A stretch of 64,000 nucleotides of DNA from Brachynemurus nebulosus (GCA_035578155.1 JAPWDM010000005.1:38278108-38342107), one strand, 5' to 3'; counted from the first letter of the stretch, positions 14,353-22,227 are shown. A program made the numbers and translations. Notes: generated by a model from the sequence alone, not told the origin.

Positions 14353-14842
14353 TTAAGCTGGTTTCAAATACCTTACATGACATTTACTGACTGCGGAAGT
14401 GCGCGGGTCTTGCAAAATGGCGGTACATGGTGTCAAGTAGGCGAGTAGAATGAACGGGCCTTGAAAACGTTGTAAGAATTTTGCTTCTTTATCAATATCG
14501 TGTTGATGTTGTAGAATCTTCTTGTAGACCATCTGACCAATAGTAAAATTTGATGTTTGTGGACGATTTGCGGTTAGATTTTTTATACGCTCATGTGCAT
14601 TTGTGATTGCTTGTTGGATTTTTTGTGGATTTGGTTTGTCAGCTTGTAAGATTTCCGATAATTCAGCATTTACGTCTAGTGGAGTTAGCATTTGACGGTT
14701 TAAGAATACTTGTGCTGGAGTAGCATTTATGGCTGAATTATACGAATTGTTGATGCTGAAGACAGCGTATTTCAAGAAGGTATTCCAGTTTGCATGATTG
14801 ATTGAGTATTGTGAGATCATAGTAGCTAAATTGGATTTTATA
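14353..14842 (-). pseudogene. pol: Ty3/gypsy pol, C-terminal integrase fragment
   Basis: This is the downstream part of the integrase, separated from the rest of pol by the 10.8-kb insertion. The frame is open from the insertion point at 14842 and continues in the same phase as the upstream fragment ending at 25653. It includes the region after the catalytic glutamate and a GPY/F-like module (RFQGPFILLAYL, then CHVRYLKP at the end) typical of gypsy integrase C-termini. It stops 39 bp short of the LTR, so there was no env gene. On its own the fragment lacks the catalytic D,D,E residues and should be inactive. Confidence 0.88.
14837..14842. repeat. Target site duplication TTTATA (left)
   Basis: A perfect 6-bp direct repeat of 25653-25658, immediately outside the AGTAG...CTACT termini of the inner element. 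Confidence 0.85.
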
Positions 14843-15173
14843 AGTAGAATGGCTAGGCCGATTCTGTGACACCGTAGAACCTCAATTATCCGGACTACTT
14901 TTTTGACGATGTTAAGAACCGTGTAGTTTGGGGTCCTACTGTACCTCGTGTATGGATTGATCTCTGACCCGGCACGTACATGTATTTAGAATTTGTTGTT
15001 GACATTTGACCCCACACGCGCTCATACTGTTGGCCTTGAAACTCCAAAGACCTGAGTCATCACCAGCAACCAAATTAATTTATGTTAACCCATTATGCGC
15101 CATCACAATTTACTTATAACAATTTGGTTTGGTGTTTACCCATTACCCGCCATAGTTTTTGAATGCAAACCGA

Positions 15174-15224
15174 ACGCATGCGCAGACTGAATTTAAGTAC
15201 ACGACGCATGCGCAGACTGAATTT
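15174..15224. repeat. Twin CGCATGCGCAGACTGAATTT repeats
   Basis: Two copies, starting at 15174 and 15204, each hold the palindrome GCATGC within CGCATGCGCAG. This resembles the binding consensus of NRF1/Ewg-type factors. The mirror copies are at 25271-25321. A regulatory role is inference. Confidence 0.6.
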
Positions 15225-15259
15225 TAGGTTACAATTTGATAGATGGGGTACACTACCGC

Positions 15260-15677
15260 GTCAAAAATGTGGGGTTACCCTAACTCGGGGGGTGGCCCCA
15301 AACTTTTGACGCCGTACTGTACTTAAATTTTTGGTACACTGTCGTGTCAAAAGTGCGGGCCCCCCTGACCAAAAAGGTATCCGATCACTTTTTGAAGCGT
15401 ACTGTACGTGCAAACCTTGGCCCCAACACGCGCTTGCCTTAATTACGTCATCTTAAACGAACTATCACGTCAAAAAATGTGGGGAATACCCTAACTCGGG
15501 GGTGGCCCCAAATTTTTGACGCCGTACTGTACTTAAATTTTTGGTACACTACCATGTCAAAAGTGCGGGCCCCCCTGAGCAAAAAGGTATCCGATCACTT
15601 TTTGAAGCGTACTGTGCTTATTACGTGCAAATCTTGGCCTCACTTAACTGCGTCATCTTAAATTGGGTGCGGTCGCT
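15260..15677. repeat. 209-bp subterminal tandem repeat, two units (left)
   Basis: Units starting at 15260 and 15469 share GTCAAAA..TGTGGGG, a GGTGGCCCC block, GACGCCGTACTGTACTT and AGGTATCCGATCACTTTTTG. TACTGTAC or close variants occur about ten times between 14936 and 16195. The GC-rich blocks contrast with the AT-rich surroundings. They could be transposase- or replication-protein-binding sites. Confidence 0.8.
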
Positions 15678-15696
15678 AACGATAAATTTTGTCGGG

Positions 15697-16180
15697 GGCG
15701 CACTGTACCAAGCGCTAGATTTTAAGATTAGACTCCGGGGTCCAGATTTCTGACCGCTACTGTACTGTAAATCGAGTGTCTACTGTACTTTTCAACAAGT
15801 TTAAGCCTGTTTTCAGCAAAGTCAGCACTTTTTTAATTTGTTTATTTATATAAGTTTTAATTTAAAAAAAATGTTTATTTAAGATTTTGATGACTCAGCA
15901 ATTTTTTTATTTGGATTTCAAATACGAAATAGTCTTCTTGGAATTTTTAATTTATGGCCTGATTGTTGAATTATAATTATAGTATGATTCATACAAGCGG
16001 GGATTTTTGTTATATTTGTTTATTTATATAATAATTTTGGATCATGTAATAATTTTAAAATTGTTTATTTAAGATTGGGAGGCCGCTAAATTTTGTGGGG
16101 GCACTGTACCAAGCGCTACCGCAAAACTAACTTCAGACTCCAGGGTCCAGATGTCTGACCGCTACTGTACTGCCGGAAAT
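15697..16180. repeat. Second subterminal repeat pair (left)
   Basis: A block of about 75 bp occurs at about 15697-15770 and again at about 16099-16175. It contains CACTGTACCAAGCGCTA, GGGTCCAGAT and TCTGACCGCTACTGTACTG. The mirror copies lie at about 24315-24800. Confidence 0.75.
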
Positions 16181-17268
16181 TTGGGTGTCAACTGTAACTC
16201 AGGGGTTTTTGTGTATATTTAACCTTGGAAAATTCCAGGAATTTTTATCAGTTTTAACATAAACAAACAACTAATAATTAAATGTTTGTTTTAGCTGAAT
16301 TATGATCGTAAGACTCATATAAGGAGTTTTTTTGGTATAAGAAAGATGACGTCATGGAATATTAATGAGTTAAAAAATTGTTTAGTAAAAAATATCAACC
16401 ATTGTAGGCCTCAAGCAAGAAATTATTTTTATCAGTTTTAATACTTTAACATTTAACCTACAGTGACCAATTTTTTAGTTAACTAACAGAAGTTCTTGAA
16501 ATTTTAACAAGTTACAAAAAATATTACTTCTTATGGTGCACAACATTTTTGAATTTGACTGTAGCACAAAACTGTTTCTATATCAAACGAAAATTATCTG
16601 AAATAATTCAGTATGTACATATGTATAGACTCTGTATATTAAAAATATTTTATGTATACACTCTGTATATTGAGAATAAGAAAGAAAATTTGTATATAAT
16701 TTTAATTTTTATGAATACTAGTAAACGAATTGTATAGCCATTTATGAATAAGTATTAAATCTAATTATAAAATATAAATATTGCAAAAAATTTGTTTAAT
16801 CAGCAAAATCAATGTATATCATTTTAATACTGATACATATTCATATTAGGGTATAATAGTATTGTATTTAACATTTTTAAACAGAATAAAAGTTCAATTT
16901 TTGGTTTTAAATTACTATAAGTTAAACACGTCGCTTAATATAAAAAAGATAACAGCATTGAGTTTTACTAAATTTTTAAGTCAGTAAAATCAAAATTTTT
17001 TATTTACTAGACTAGAACATTTTGAATTTGCTACTCTATCATTAACATACAAATAATATCATGTATATATAACGGGTGTATATTTAGTATTTTTAGTAAA
17101 TATTTTAGTATACAGGGTGTATCATGAAATATGCTTTTCAATTAGAACAATAAATTTCATAAGATTTTTGTTAATACTCTTATAGGTTAACGAAAGAAAC
17201 TTTTTGCTGTAAAAAATAGGGGAATGAAGGGTAATAATTAAATAAAACGCACATATTTTTTTTTTAAT

Positions 17269-17274
17269 TTTATT
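17269..17274 (-). terminator. Poly(A) signal AATAAA (left D-I-Q-G gene)
   Basis: AATAAA on the minus strand about 55 bp after the stop codon of the gene ending at 17330, followed at once by an A-rich run. Confidence 0.6.
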
Positions 17275-17329
17275 TATAGAATATGTATACAAAAAATTAA
17301 ATTGCTTAAATCTATATATTACTTAAAAT

Positions 17330-17815
17330 CTATTTATTTTCCATATAAAAATTTTTTAAAAGAATACAATTTTCTAATGAACAAATTTTATCTGAATGAA
17401 GCATACAGCGTCTTGAATAATATTCATCTCGCAGAATGGAAATCTTCGGTACATCAAATATTTCTTCCAAATTCAAAATCCACGGCTGGTTTTCGGTACC
17501 ATCAAACAAACTTGATATCCATTTCTTCTTTTCACCACCCTTGACGTATATAACATCATACTTCTTTAATATAGGTTTCAATATGGTATGAAGTTTTTTG
17601 TATGGAATAAATCCATACGACCAAGGTATCCCATGCCAATTTCGGTAAAGCCAACTGGCTACTCGTTGATATTTCTTCGGCAACTCGTTGAAATCAAACG
17701 GTGCGTCGAATATAAGATGTAATATATCATCCGAATTTTCTGCAGCAATACCAACTTCTTTAAAATAAAATTCGTTGTTAGCTCCTTGATAGCCTTGTAT
17801 GTCAAGAAACGCCAT
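17330..17815 (-). CDS. D-I-Q-G motif protein, possible nuclease (intact copy)
   Basis: 161 residues starting ATG at 17815, 18 bp below the Inr of a good core promoter. Visible features: LDIQGY at residues 4-9 followed by acidic and basic pairs (FKE 18-20), a tryptophan/aromatic-rich centre (WLYRNWHG 55-62, PWSYGF 64-69), VKGGEKKKW at 91-99, LEEIFDVPK at 116-124, and a Cys/His cluster (C137, H140, C145, C150) before the C-terminus. An early hydrophobic strand ending in an aspartate, plus a later K-G-x-E block, recalls RNase H-fold exonucleases, but the DEDD set is not clear. From memory, similar uncharacterised frames with D-[IV]-Q-G occur in repeat-rich loci of arthropods; I cannot verify this. 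The mirror copy at 22677 is broken, so this is the only functional copy here. Confidence 0.75.
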   Translation of the reverse strand: MAFLDIQGYQGANNEFYFKEVGIAAENSDDILHLIFDAPFDFNELPKKYQRVASWLYRNWHGIPWSYGFIPYKKLHTILKPILKKYDVIYVKGGEKKKWISSLFDGTENQPWILNLEEIFDVPKISILRDEYYSRRCMLHSDKICSLENCILLKNFYMENK

Positions 17816-17833
17816 TTTTTACCGCCACCGTAG

Positions 17834-17869
17834 AACTGAAATTATTCACACAATCCACAACTTTATATA
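17834..17869 (-). promoter_or_regulatory. TATA box and initiator, left D-I-Q-G gene
   Basis: TATATAAA (17862-17869) and TCAGTT (17834-17839) are spaced so that the TATA lies about 30 bp upstream of the initiator A. This is the classical arthropod RNA polymerase II core promoter layout. The ATG follows within about 20 bp. Confidence 0.75.
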
Positions 17870-17978
17870 GAATAATTAAAAGTGGTGGGGGTAGTTAGTT
17901 AATTTGTGGAACGTATTCGAAAATGGCTATTAATAGCTATTGCTAGTTTACCATCAAATTACAAACTGTTAATAATAT

Positions 17979-18155
17979 TTAGCACATTTGTGAGTACCAG
18001 GTTCTTTTCACTTTAAGACCTAGTGATTTAAGGAATGCTAAATTTTCAGGTGAAATGTGTTGTTGCTCAAAAGTTTTACGTTTAATGATCTTAGGTTTCG
18101 AAAGTCCTTTGCTAGGTTCTCTAGCGGTGGATTGCGCTGAATTGTAAATTAACAT
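17979..18155 (-). CDS. 58-residue basic protein (left copy)
   Basis: I start at the ATG at 18155; the open frame extends nine codons further up only from a GTG. The protein is lysine/arginine-rich in its centre (KPKIIKRK, residues 20-27) and ends with a leucine-containing segment, FLKSLGLKVKRTWY (41-54). The mirror copy at 22337 encodes the same protein, so the frame has been kept in both arms. TATAAAA lies about 110 bp upstream (18265-18271). I do not recognise the family. Size and charge suggest a nucleic-acid-binding or regulatory protein, but that is inference. It lies 163 bp upstream of the D-I-Q-G gene, on the same strand. Confidence 0.6.
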   Translation of the reverse strand: MLIYNSAQSTAREPSKGLSKPKIIKRKTFEQQHISPENLAFLKSLGLKVKRTWYSQMC

Positions 18156-18330
18156 GGTTCCAAAATGTAATTGTTTTACCACGAAAGTATAATTTTCAAC
18201 GAAAGAGATGTTAACTCTTTGACAACCACCGGTAAATAGATAATATTTTATGTAAGTTCAACTATTTTATACCCTTCAACCATGATAAGGTGTATAAGCT
18301 TGAGTATAACTCAGCAAATTATATAGCGGT

Positions 18331-18545
18331 GGTGACGTAACACACAAATGCGGTGGTTGTGTTGCGTTTGTGGCGGTGGCGGTGTTTGTGTGGCGGTTGT
18401 GTGGTGGTGGCGGTGGTGTTTGTGTGACGGTGGCGGTGGTGTTTGTGTGGTGGCGGCGGTGGTGTTTGTGTGGCGGTTGTGGGTGGTTGTGGTGTTTGTG
18501 TGGCGGTTGTGGCGGTTGCGGTTGTGTGGTGGTGACGGGGTAGCA
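18331..18545. repeat. GTGGCGGTGG-rich low-complexity array (left arm)
   Basis: About 215 bp of GTGG, GCGG and GTTTGTGTGG units, strongly G/C-skewed against AT-rich flanks. It ends about 175 bp upstream of the 58-residue protein gene. The array differs in length and order from its mirror at 21958-22165, as expected of slippage. Long open frames across it (poly-Thr/His or Val/Cys/Trp) are compositional artefacts. Confidence 0.85.
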
Positions 18546-18662
18546 GCGGTGTTTGCGGCTGAAGTGAACAACTTTATCACTAATTCAATCGAAGCAGCAA
18601 TTTACTGTACACAATGAAGCGGTGGTGACATCTCGCGGTGTTTGTTGAACGCAATATCTAAA

Positions 18663-19121
18663 TTAATCATCATCATAATCGCTAGCATCTTCTTTATCAG
18701 TTGCATCCAGATAATCACCTAGTGGCTCAATAACATCAGCCTTTTGAAGTTCACGAAGTATAGAGAATATTTCTTGACCGACAGTAGTTTCTCTTAAAGC
18801 ATCTAACTCTTCGATTGAAGCTTCACTATCGTCAACGTTAAACAATATGTTTTTATTTTCCTCTAAACTCCGAATAATATTGAGTATTTTTTCACCAGTC
18901 TCTGAAGTCTCATATAAACGTCGTAATTCATCTATTAAAGTATTAGGATTATGCCAGTATTTTATTTTTTTCGATTGCCCATTAGCATTTTCCGAGTCGT
19001 TGTATTTGATACGCTTAGCAAGTAATTCTTGATCCGTTGAATTGACTGGACGTTTTATTGCTATTCGTTCATTAGAATCCTCACTTTTATTTTGAGTTTC
19101 TTTGATTAATAAAATATCCAA
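18663..19121 (-). CDS. Acidic helical-repeat protein (start unclear)
   Basis: About 152 residues ending in an acidic tail (KEDASDYDDD). The protein has two related helical segments of about 25 residues, RRLYETSETGEKILNIIRSL and ELDALRETTVGQEIFSILRE, sharing L-x-E-T-x-x-G-x-x-I. No ATG opens the frame. It is open from a TAG near 19164 and enters at a TTG at 19121 inside the end of the zinc-finger gene. It is therefore probably the second part of that gene, reached by splicing (an AG follows a pyrimidine-rich stretch near 19135-19145) or by frameshifting. I recognise no family. The stop lies just inside the left arm boundary. Confidence 0.55.
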   Translation of the reverse strand: MDILLIKETQNKSEDSNERIAIKRPVNSTDQELLAKRIKYNDSENANGQSKKIKYWHNPNTLIDELRRLYETSETGEKILNIIRSLEENKNILFNVDDSEASIEELDALRETTVGQEIFSILRELQKADVIEPLGDYLDATDKEDASDYDDD

Positions 19122-19600
19122 AAGAGTTTGCAGAGCTGTAGTAACTTGGGAATGATAACAGTTCCACTATCAGAAGTGGTTAAAACCCTGTTATTAGACT
19201 CATCGCTGGGTGTGTAAACATTATTTTGATTTCTTAAATTATTAAAAGTGGTTAAAACCCTGTTATTAGACTCATCGCTGGGCGTGTAAACACTATTTTG
19301 ATTTCTTAAATTATTAAATTTAGTTTGAATTGCTTTTGATGCAGCTTTAATTCTTTGTTCAAGTGGATTGACCCTTTCTTCAACTTTGTTGTTTAGAAAG
19401 TCATCATCAACATCATTCCTCCCGGTATCATAACTAGATAAGTCATCAGCCGTGTCTAATGTTTGTCTTTTTAGCGGATCAAGAGAGTAACCATTTTCAA
19501 ACCTTTTTGGTGAAAATTCCCGCATATGTGTATTTCTTATATGACGTGAAAGAGAATCTTTCCGCGAGAAGCTTTTATAGCACCGCGTACACTCGAACAT
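19106..19600 (-). CDS. C2H2 zinc-finger protein
   Basis: 164 residues from ATG at 19600. One classical zinc finger opens the protein: C4-x2-C7-x12-H20-x4-H25, with the usual FxC..C.KSF..KDSL.RH pattern. The middle is low in complexity, and a 24-residue block containing FNNLRNQN.VYTPSDESNNR is duplicated in tandem. The frame ends in a short hydrophobic tail (LLQLCKLFWIFY) that looks non-native, and it overlaps the acidic frame by 16 nt in another phase. The two frames may form one protein with an N-terminal finger and an acidic C-terminus, as in transcription regulators. A TATATAAG box lies 64 bp upstream, and a GGTGG array lies beyond it. Confidence 0.65.
   Translation of the reverse strand: MFECTRCYKSFSRKDSLSRHIRNTHMREFSPKRFENGYSLDPLKRQTLDTADDLSSYDTGRNDVDDDFLNNKVEERVNPLEQRIKAASKAIQTKFNNLRNQNSVYTPSDESNNRVLTTFNNLRNQNNVYTPSDESNNRVLTTSDSGTVIIPKLLQLCKLFWIFY
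19174..19317. repeat. 72-bp in-frame tandem duplication
   Basis: Two units, 19174-19245 and 19246-19317, differ at very few bases and encode a 24-residue repeat inside the zinc-finger protein. The length keeps the frame, so it is a recent coding duplication. Confidence 0.9.
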
Positions 19601-19663
19601 TATAATAGATGTGTAAAGCTCAACTAGTCTTACAAGATTAATTCAGAATTGTGTTAGCGATTA

Positions 19664-19671
19664 CTTATATA
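19664..19671 (-). promoter_or_regulatory. TATA box of the zinc-finger gene
   Basis: TATATAAG on the minus strand, 64 bp upstream of the ATG at 19600 and directly next to the CACCACC array at 19674. Confidence 0.6.
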
Positions 19672-19673
19672 CT

Positions 19674-19783
19674 CCACCACCACCACCGCCGCCGCCACCA
19701 CCACCACCACCACCGCCACCACAACCGCCACTACCACCGCCGCCACCACCACCACCACCGCCACCGCCATCGCAACCACCACA
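19674..19783. repeat. CCACCACCGCC array upstream of zinc-finger gene
   Basis: About 110 bp of (CCACCA/CCGCCA)n on the plus strand, starting about 75 bp upstream of the zinc-finger ATG. The coding strand is therefore GGTGG-rich. Confidence 0.9.
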
Positions 19784-20079
19784 TCTGAGTTGCTCATTTT
19801 ACTCCATGGAGTAGCGGTTGACATTCAGCTTACACATTTTGCCTCCATTACGCTCTTTCGATTCGGAAATTAGTTTAGAAAAATGAATGAAAAGCTATAT
19901 GCAAGTGTCAGGTGACTCAACACCAACATTAACATACTTGCTCCTGAATATAGGCAATTACATTGCATTGTCAAGTGGCTCCATACCTACTAAGGGTCTT
20001 ATCATTATTCAAGATATAATTTGGGAGGTTCTAATGTGTTGTAAAATAAGAACAATATAAGAATTTATACGTAAAATAA

Positions 20080-20085
20080 TTTATT
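20080..20085 (-). terminator. Poly(A) signal AATAAA (120-residue gene)
   Basis: AATAAA on the minus strand about 105 bp after the stop of the gene at 20191-20553. It is the only such signal close behind that gene. Confidence 0.5.
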
Positions 20086-20190
20086 TTTTAATAAAATATA
20101 CGTTTCAATATTAAAATTAAAAAGTAAATCAATTCATTTTCACATCTGACAGTTTCCTTAAGCTTACACCAAACATCATACATGTGATAG

Positions 20191-20553
20191 CTACTTGCTA
20201 AATTCCACATTATGTAAAAAACCACTAGAATCAGTTCCTTTATATGTAATAAAATATTGTCCTGTACGTAAACATTGCATGGTCTGCTCATCCAAATCCG
20301 TGAATCGTTTTGGAAGGAACACTTGAGCATCTGCAAGTTCCACCGCAACCGCTGGCCCATATCGAGTTTCCATGCGTCGTACATCAAGAATTTTCCACGT
20401 TTCATACGGCTTGAGTGTAGATAGCGATTTGAATGGTTTACCAGCACCAAGTTTATTCAACTTCTCCAAAACCGGATCCATTGTTGTATCAGTGGCAGTA
20501 AAAGTGGTCCACAGATCACTTATACTTAACTCAACACCGTGTTGTTCAGACAT
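20191..20553 (-). CDS. 120-residue protein, possible OB-fold ssDNA-binding type
   Basis: 120 residues from ATG at 20553. The core TLKPYETWKILDVRRMETRYG (47-66) is followed by VAVELADAQVFLPKRFTDL (69-87) and then FITYKG (101-106). This pattern of a basic strand, the ETRYGP turn, a strand with VFLPKR and a late YKG strand looks like a small all-beta nucleic-acid-binding (OB-like) domain. From memory, similar uncharacterised arthropod frames carry T-[KR]-[YF]-G ... LP-[KR]-R; unverified. It has its own 3' poly(A) signal. A CCACC array starts 60 bp upstream. Role in replication or repair of the element is inference. Confidence 0.65.
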   Translation of the reverse strand: MSEQHGVELSISDLWTTFTATDTTMDPVLEKLNKLGAGKPFKSLSTLKPYETWKILDVRRMETRYGPAVAVELADAQVFLPKRFTDLDEQTMQCLRTGQYFITYKGTDSSGFLHNVEFSK

Positions 20554-20612
20554 TTTGCCAATACACTGCCAATTTCTATTACAGCACGTCGCTTAAATAA
20601 ATTATGAGTTGC

Positions 20613-20656
20613 CACCACAAAAACCACCACCACCACCACCACCACCACCACCACCC
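20613..20656. repeat. CCACCACC array upstream of 120-residue gene
   Basis: About 44 bp of (CCA)n, 60 bp upstream of the ATG at 20553. It is the third such array in the element, again near the 5' end of a gene. Confidence 0.85.
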
Positions 20657-20795
20657 CAACACAACTACAAAATTTGAGTTGCTCATTTTACCCCACCGGT
20701 ATGTTTATTCCCACACAGCTACAAATTAAGTTACTCTAAAGCAACCACACCTTCATATGATCAGTGTTTATACACCACAACCAATGGAAAATATC

Positions 20796-20950
20796 AAATA
20801 AACATTAACATTTATTTAGTAATAAGGTATAATGCATATTTTGAGTATTCAACAAAAACTTTAATACTGATTAATAGGTATTGGTCAATTCCACTGTTAC
20901 TCAAAATATACGTTATACCTCATTACTAAATAAATGCTAATGTTTGTTTT
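20796..20950. repeat. Long hairpin in the central region
   Basis: Arms 20796-20848 and about 20898-20950 (about 52 bp, about five mismatches, core TTTATTTAGTAAT) are inverted around a loop of about 50 bp. It separates the 120-residue gene from the cysteine-rich genes. A partial second copy of the right arm begins the next tandem unit near 21335. It could be an origin-like hairpin or a bidirectional control region. Confidence 0.75.
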
Positions 20951-21010
20951 AACAACCGTGGAATTGGTCAATACTTATGATGTGGCAATCAGGTGATTGA
21001 TTTTACTAAA

Positions 21011-21199
21011 TTATTCGCAATTGCAGCGGCTTTTACATGTGGGACAGTTTACATAATTACAAACACAGTTTGGAAATGGCATCATACATCGTTTACAACA
21101 CATGCAAATTCGTTTTTCGTTTCGACACCTATCACAATACTCGGGGAAGGAACACTTACACTGTGGTGGTTGAAATTTACAAATACCACAAATCGGCAT
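21011..21199 (-). CDS. Cysteine-rich 62-residue protein, copy 1
   Basis: I use the ATG at 21199 (MPICGICKF); the frame continues upstream only to a TTG. It has sixteen cysteines in 62 residues, arranged as C-x2-C-x6-C-x-C-x5-C-x2-C-x6-C-x-CC-x2-C-x6-C-x-C-x4-C-x2-C-x3-C-x-C. This density fits a multi-zinc or disulphide-knot protein. There is no signal peptide, which favours an intracellular metal-binding protein. Copy 2 keeps every cysteine. I recognise no family. A short upstream open frame (ATG TCA TTT GTT GGT TAA) precedes it. Confidence 0.65.
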   Translation of the reverse strand: MPICGICKFQPPQCKCSFPEYCDRCRNEKRICMCCKRCMMPFPNCVCNYVNCPTCKSRCNCE

Positions 21200-21477
21200 G
21201 TTGTTTTTGTTTACTTTCTGGAACTTAACCAACAAATGACATCCGGTTAATAATTCAGTTGTATTTATAGTATTTTGACTGAAACCAAATAATCTAATAT
21301 TTTATAAAAAATCGATATTTAATCGATATTAACCAATTCCACTGTTACACAAAATATCCATTATGCCTCATTACATCGCTGGTCATTGCCTTATAAATAA
21401 ATGTTTACGTTGGTTTGAGCAACCGTGGAATTGGTCAATATGTATTATGTGGCAATCAGATGATTGATTTTACTAAA

Positions 21478-21666
21478 TTATTTGCAATTGCAGCGGCCTT
21501 TGCATGTGGTACAGTTTATATAATTGCAAACACAGTTTGGAAATGGCATCATACATCGTTTACAACACATGCAAATTCGTTTTTCATTTCGACACCTATC
21601 ACAATACTCGTAGAAGGCACACTTACACTGTGACGGTTGAAATTTACAAATACCACAAATCGGCAT
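21478..21666 (-). CDS. Cysteine-rich 62-residue protein, copy 2
   Basis: Tandem paralogue of the protein at 21011-21199, with the same length. About seven residues differ (positions 12, 17, 19, 50, 53, 57, 62) and all sixteen cysteines are conserved. This argues that both copies have been kept under selection since the duplication. The start is chosen at ATG 21666, matching copy 1. Confidence 0.65.
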   Translation of the reverse strand: MPICGICKFQPSQCKCAFYEYCDRCRNEKRICMCCKRCMMPFPNCVCNYINCTTCKGRCNCK

Positions 21667-21957
21667 GTTGCTGTTGTTGTTTACCTTCTGGAACTTAACC
21701 AACAAGTGACATCCGGTTAGTAATTCAGTTGTATTTATAGTATTTTGTAACCGAAATTTTCCAATATTTTATCTAAAATCGATATCTAATAATCTTCCAG
21801 CATAAGAGCAGGGAAGAGGAACGTCACCAGATTGATTAATTTAGATATTGCGTTCAACAAACACCGCGAGATGTCACCACCGATTTATTGTCTACAGTAA
21901 ATTGCTGCTTCGATTGAATTAATGATAAAGTTGTGCACGTCAGCCGCAAACACCGCT

Positions 21958-22165
21958 GCTACCCCGCCACCCCCACAACCACCACACAACCACCGAAACC
22001 ACCATACAAATACCACCGCCACACAAACACCACCGCCGCCACCACACAAACACCACCGCCACCGTCACACAAACACCACCGCCACCACCACACAACCGCC
22101 ACACAAACACCGCCACCGCCACAAACGCAACACAACCACCGCATTTGTGTGTTACGTCACCACCG
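21958..22165. repeat. CCACCGCCACC array (right arm)
   Basis: Mirror of the array at 18331-18545, with a different unit order. It lies about 170 bp upstream of the 58-residue gene on the plus strand. Frames across it are threonine/histidine-rich artefacts. Confidence 0.85.
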
Positions 22166-22220
22166 CTATATAATTTGCTGAGTTATACTCAAGCTTATAC
22201 ACCTTATCATGGTTGAAGGG

Positions 22221-22227
22221 TATAAAA
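22221..22227 (+). promoter_or_regulatory. TATA box upstream of 58-residue gene (right copy)
   Basis: TATAAAA about 110 bp upstream of the ATG at 22337. The mirror is at 18265-18271. No clear initiator was seen. Confidence 0.5.

Larger units (their letters stand above)
14843..18668. repeat. Left inverted arm (about 3.8 kb)
   Basis: Reverse complement of 21834-25652 with scattered single-base differences and a length difference in the GTGG-rich array. From the tip inward: subterminal tandem repeats, about 1.5 kb of AT-rich DNA, the D-I-Q-G protein gene, the 58-residue protein gene and the GTGG array. At 15840-17260 I see only AT-rich DNA; a 62-codon open frame at 16549 has no family resemblance. 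Confidence 0.93.
20886..21770. repeat. About 460-bp tandem duplication carrying the cysteine-rich gene
   Basis: CAATTCCACTGTTAC recurs at 20886 and 21335, and GCAGCGGC near 21024 and 21491. The spacing is 449-467 bp because of an indel near 21375. Each unit contains one complete 62-codon cysteine-rich gene. Confidence 0.88.

Noticed and set aside
14313..14353. Envelope gene for the Ty3/gypsy element
   Set aside because: Pol ends about 40 bp before the LTR, leaving no room for env; the element is not an env-bearing errantivirus type.
15479..15753. Open frames across the subterminal repeats (mirror to 25151)
   Set aside because: They are built from the 209-bp tandem units, overlap each other in different phases and lack any family pattern.
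16549..16737. 62-codon frame in the left arm (mirror at 23758)
   Set aside because: Ile/Tyr/Lys-rich AT-driven sequence without motifs; its presence in both arms reflects the inverted repeat, not selection.
18311..18617. Open frames of 89 codons on both strands across the GTGG array
   Set aside because: They consist of Thr/His/Pro or Val/Cys/Trp repeats dictated by the trinucleotide composition; the mirror array gives different frames.
20088..20450. 120-codon frame overlapping the OB-like gene in another phase
   Set aside because: Shadow frame; the alternative (20191-20553) has a domain-like pattern and better start context.
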